Below, one piece after another: positions 22,010-23,792 of a DNA stretch of 23,792 nt (positions are counted from its first letter, which is position 1; every line of letters starts with the position of its first letter). The stretch is from contig SVUD01000030.1 in assembly GCA_015063445.1 (NCBI GenBank), positions 1 to 23,792 on the forward strand, in the 5' to 3' direction. Below the pieces are notes generated by a model that worked only from the letters and a program-made list of their open reading frames with translations, did not search any database and was not told the DNA's origin. The position numbers and the translations under genes are program-made. The stretch is from Oscillospiraceae bacterium (lineage in GTDB: Bacteria > Bacillota_A > Clostridia > Oscillospirales > CAG-272).

Positions 22010-23233
22010 TTAAAAAGCCCACTCACCGTTTTCAAAAATTTTAACCTCTTTGTCGTTTTTGTCTATTCCAACTATCGAGAGGTCGCTTGTTCCTATCATA
22101 AAGTCAACGTGAGTTACAGAATCGTTGATTCCGAGCGCATGAGCCTCGTCTTCGGTATATTTTTCAAAATCGCGAAGCACGTTCGTGAAGCCCATACCGA
22201 TAGCAAGGTGACAAGCCGCGTTTTCATCGTAAAGAGTGTTGTAGAAAAGAACGCCGCTCTTGCGTATAGGCGAGGAGTAGGGAACAAGAGCGCATTCACC
22301 GAGATAGGAAGCTCCTTCGTCGGCAGAGAGCATTTCGGCAAGCAGATCCGCGTTTTTCTCCGCGCCCGATTCAACGACCTTACCGCCCTCAAACTTCATA
22401 TAGAAGTTTTCGATAAGCTGACCGCCGTACGAAAGAGGCATAGAGGAATAAACTATACCCTCGGCGTCGCCCTTCATAGGTGAGGTGAATACCTCTTCGG
22501 TGGGAATATTGGGATTGAAGTAAACGCCCTCCGTGGTGTTTTCACCGCCGCCGCAGAAAAGCGCCTCGGGAATGAGACCTACGGTGAGATCCGTTCCGTT
22601 TTCCGAGTGATATATAAGCTTTTTAAGTCCGAGAGAATTGAGATAGTTGCATCTGTTAAGCAGGTCCTCGTTGTGCTTATCCCATTCGGTTGCGGGATCG
22701 TCCCAAACTCGAGAGGTATCGAGAATAGCCTCCCAGAGCTTTTCAACGGCTACCGATGCTCTGATACCGGGGAATACCTTTTTTGCCCAAGCCACACCGG
22801 GAACGCCTGCGATACACCACTGATAGCGGTTTTCCATTTTACGTCTTATAGGCTTAATAGCTATCGAGCGGGCGGCTCTCGCTTTAGAATACTTTTTCTG
22901 GTCAACGCCCTTAAGACCGTCGGGGTCCTCGGAGGTGAGATATATCTTTGCGGGGAGAACGTCTAACTGATGCTCCCATTTTTTCATCTGCCAATCGTCA
23001 AGAGAGGAAAGAACCTTTGAATTCTGGTATTTTACCGCAAGCTTTTCAAGAGGCTGATAGGTCCAGTCAACAACAACCTTTTTTGCGCCGAGCTTGTAGC
23101 ATTCCTTGACGAGCATTTCAACGAATTCGGGCTGATCAAGCTCCGCTGTAATGAATACCTCCTGACCTTTTTTTACGTTCGCTCCCTTTGAAGCGATGAG
23201 GTACGCGTATTTTCTGAGTCTTGTTTTATTCAT
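22010..23233 (-). CDS. M29-family (AmpS/PepS-type) metallo-aminopeptidase
   Basis: A 407-residue cytosolic aminopeptidase that removes N-terminal residues from peptides using two divalent metal ions. Candidate metal ligands of the M29 family are visible in order: Glu in NTTEGVYFNPNIPTEEVFTSP (two family Glu positions), Glu in SYLGECALVP, Glu and His in YDENAACHLAIG and His/Asp in VTHVDFMIG. The C-terminal half from about residue 235 is the catalytic domain. Length is typical (about 410). The start at 23233 has AAGGA 8 nt upstream, overlapping the stop of the upstream peptidase, 13 bp away. Together they suggest a peptide-utilisation operon. Confidence 0.93.
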   Translation of the reverse strand: MNKTRLRKYAYLIASKGANVKKGQEVFITAELDQPEFVEMLVKECYKLGAKKVVVDWTYQPLEKLAVKYQNSKVLSSLDDWQMKKWEHQLDVLPAKIYLTSEDPDGLKGVDQKKYSKARAARSIAIKPIRRKMENRYQWCIAGVPGVAWAKKVFPGIRASVAVEKLWEAILDTSRVWDDPATEWDKHNEDLLNRCNYLNSLGLKKLIYHSENGTDLTVGLIPEALFCGGGENTTEGVYFNPNIPTEEVFTSPMKGDAEGIVYSSMPLSYGGQLIENFYMKFEGGKVVESGAEKNADLLAEMLSADEGASYLGECALVPYSSPIRKSGVLFYNTLYDENAACHLAIGMGFTNVLRDFEKYTEDEAHALGINDSVTHVDFMIGTSDLSIVGIDKNDKEVKIFENGEWAF

Positions 23234-23246
23234 TTTAAAATCCTTC

Positions 23247-23792
23247 TTAAATTTCTTTCAGTACGTTTTTAATAAATTCCCAAACTCTTGCGGTGGATGA
23301 AATGGAAAGATGCTCTTCGGTCGTATGGATATCAAAGTTATCGGGACCGAGAGAGATGCAGTCAAGTCCTTCGATTTTGTCTGAGAAAATTCCGCATTCG
23401 AGACCTGCGTGTATAGTTATAACCTTAGCGTCTTTGCCGTACATATCGTAGAACACCTTACAAGCCGTATCTCTTAAGTGCGAGTCCTTCTTGTATTCCC
23501 AAGCGGGATATTCACCGCGAACCGAAACAACGGCGCCGTATTTATCCGCTATCTGCTTGAGATTTGCTATAAGCTCCGCTTTTTTATCCGCCTTAGAGGA
23601 GCGGACCGAAACGGTGAAGTTAAATGCGTTTTCGCCAAGGCTTGCGATACCGAGATTTTCGGAGCTTTCAACGTGTCCCTTTATCTCCTCGCTCATAGCC
23701 ATAACGCCCGACTTGATCTCGCCGAGCATTGATATAACCGCCTTGCTTGATTCGGTATTGAGAGGAGCGCATTCGCATTCGCACTCTGTAAG
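23247..23792 (-). CDS. pepD: PepD-type aminoacyl-histidine dipeptidase (M20), C-terminal part only
   Basis: The frame runs to the window edge, so about 181 C-terminal residues are present and the N-terminal catalytic half is missing. HAGLECGIFSDKIEGLDCISLGP and the closing DIHTTEEHLSISS segment match the end of PepD, where the His-Ala-Gly-Leu-Glu-Cys stretch bears an active-site His and metal-binding Glu, and the later His in DIHTTEE is another ligand. The first visible residues contain alternating Glu-Cys (LTECECECAP), an unusual cluster of three Cys. The enzyme cleaves carnosine-like Xaa-His and other dipeptides. It precedes the M29 aminopeptidase by 13 bp. Confidence 0.88.
   Translation of the reverse strand, partial: LTECECECAPLNTESSKAVISMLGEIKSGVMAMSEEIKGHVESSENLGIASLGENAFNFTVSVRSSKADKKAELIANLKQIADKYGAVVSVRGEYPAWEYKKDSHLRDTACKVFYDMYGKDAKVITIHAGLECGIFSDKIEGLDCISLGPDNFDIHTTEEHLSISSTARVWEFIKNVLKEI

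Overview
The window looks like chromosomal DNA of a Bacillota species, most likely an uncultured Clostridia member. The grounds are strong AAAGGAG-type ribosome binding sites, sigma-A style promoters with 17-bp spacers (one is an exact TTGACA-17-TATAAT), U-tract hairpin terminators, a lipoprotein-type sugar-binding protein, an SLH-domain surface protein and a very large BspA-type leucine-rich-repeat protein. No tRNA, rRNA, CRISPR array, insertion sequence or phage gene was found. The taxonomic call is inference from these traits; no marker gene was compared.

Layout. (1) 2-2172, plus strand: a tightly packed three-gene operon of an RraA-like protein (5' end outside the window), a short-chain dehydrogenase and an UlaG-like metallo-beta-lactamase-fold hydrolase. 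It looks like sugar-acid or ketone catabolism, substrate unknown. (2) 2173-2803: an AT-rich pocket with a small XRE-type regulator, two copies of a 20-bp palindrome and an apparent divergent promoter that leads to no recognisable gene. (3) 2803-4420, minus: upp and an RluA-family pseudouridine synthase, 1 bp apart. (4) 4622-7316, plus: a sugar nucleotidyltransferase, a xylose-isomerase-like TIM-barrel protein and a Cof-type HAD phosphatase. (5) 7494-9183: a cytidylate-kinase-like protein (minus) divergent from NAD(P)H-hydrate dehydratase (plus). (6) 9273-16261: a cell-surface locus. A secreted SLH protein (minus) is divergent from an operon of a membrane-anchored protein with about 34 LRRs, an HPr-kinase-like P-loop protein and a Wzz/BY-kinase fusion. 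A 58-residue membrane protein lies tail-to-tail with the kinase. (7) 16369-20103, minus: an mglBAC-type sugar ABC transporter. (8) 20246-21832, plus: a COG2509-type FAD protein. (9) 22010-23792, minus: an M29 aminopeptidase and the C-terminal part of a PepD-type M20 dipeptidase, probably one peptide-degradation operon.

How it fits together. Sugar import (mgl), sugar-acid and sugar-phosphate enzymes, and peptidases describe a fermentative heterotroph. Region 6 is the most original part. A huge extracellular LRR protein with a lysine-rich cytoplasmic tail is encoded with two different putative protein kinases: one HprK-like (Ser type in its relatives) and one tyrosine autokinase fused to a chain-length regulator, with an altered Walker A motif. 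The arrangement suggests kinase-controlled surface or exopolysaccharide assembly, but that role is inferred from gene neighbourhood and domains only.
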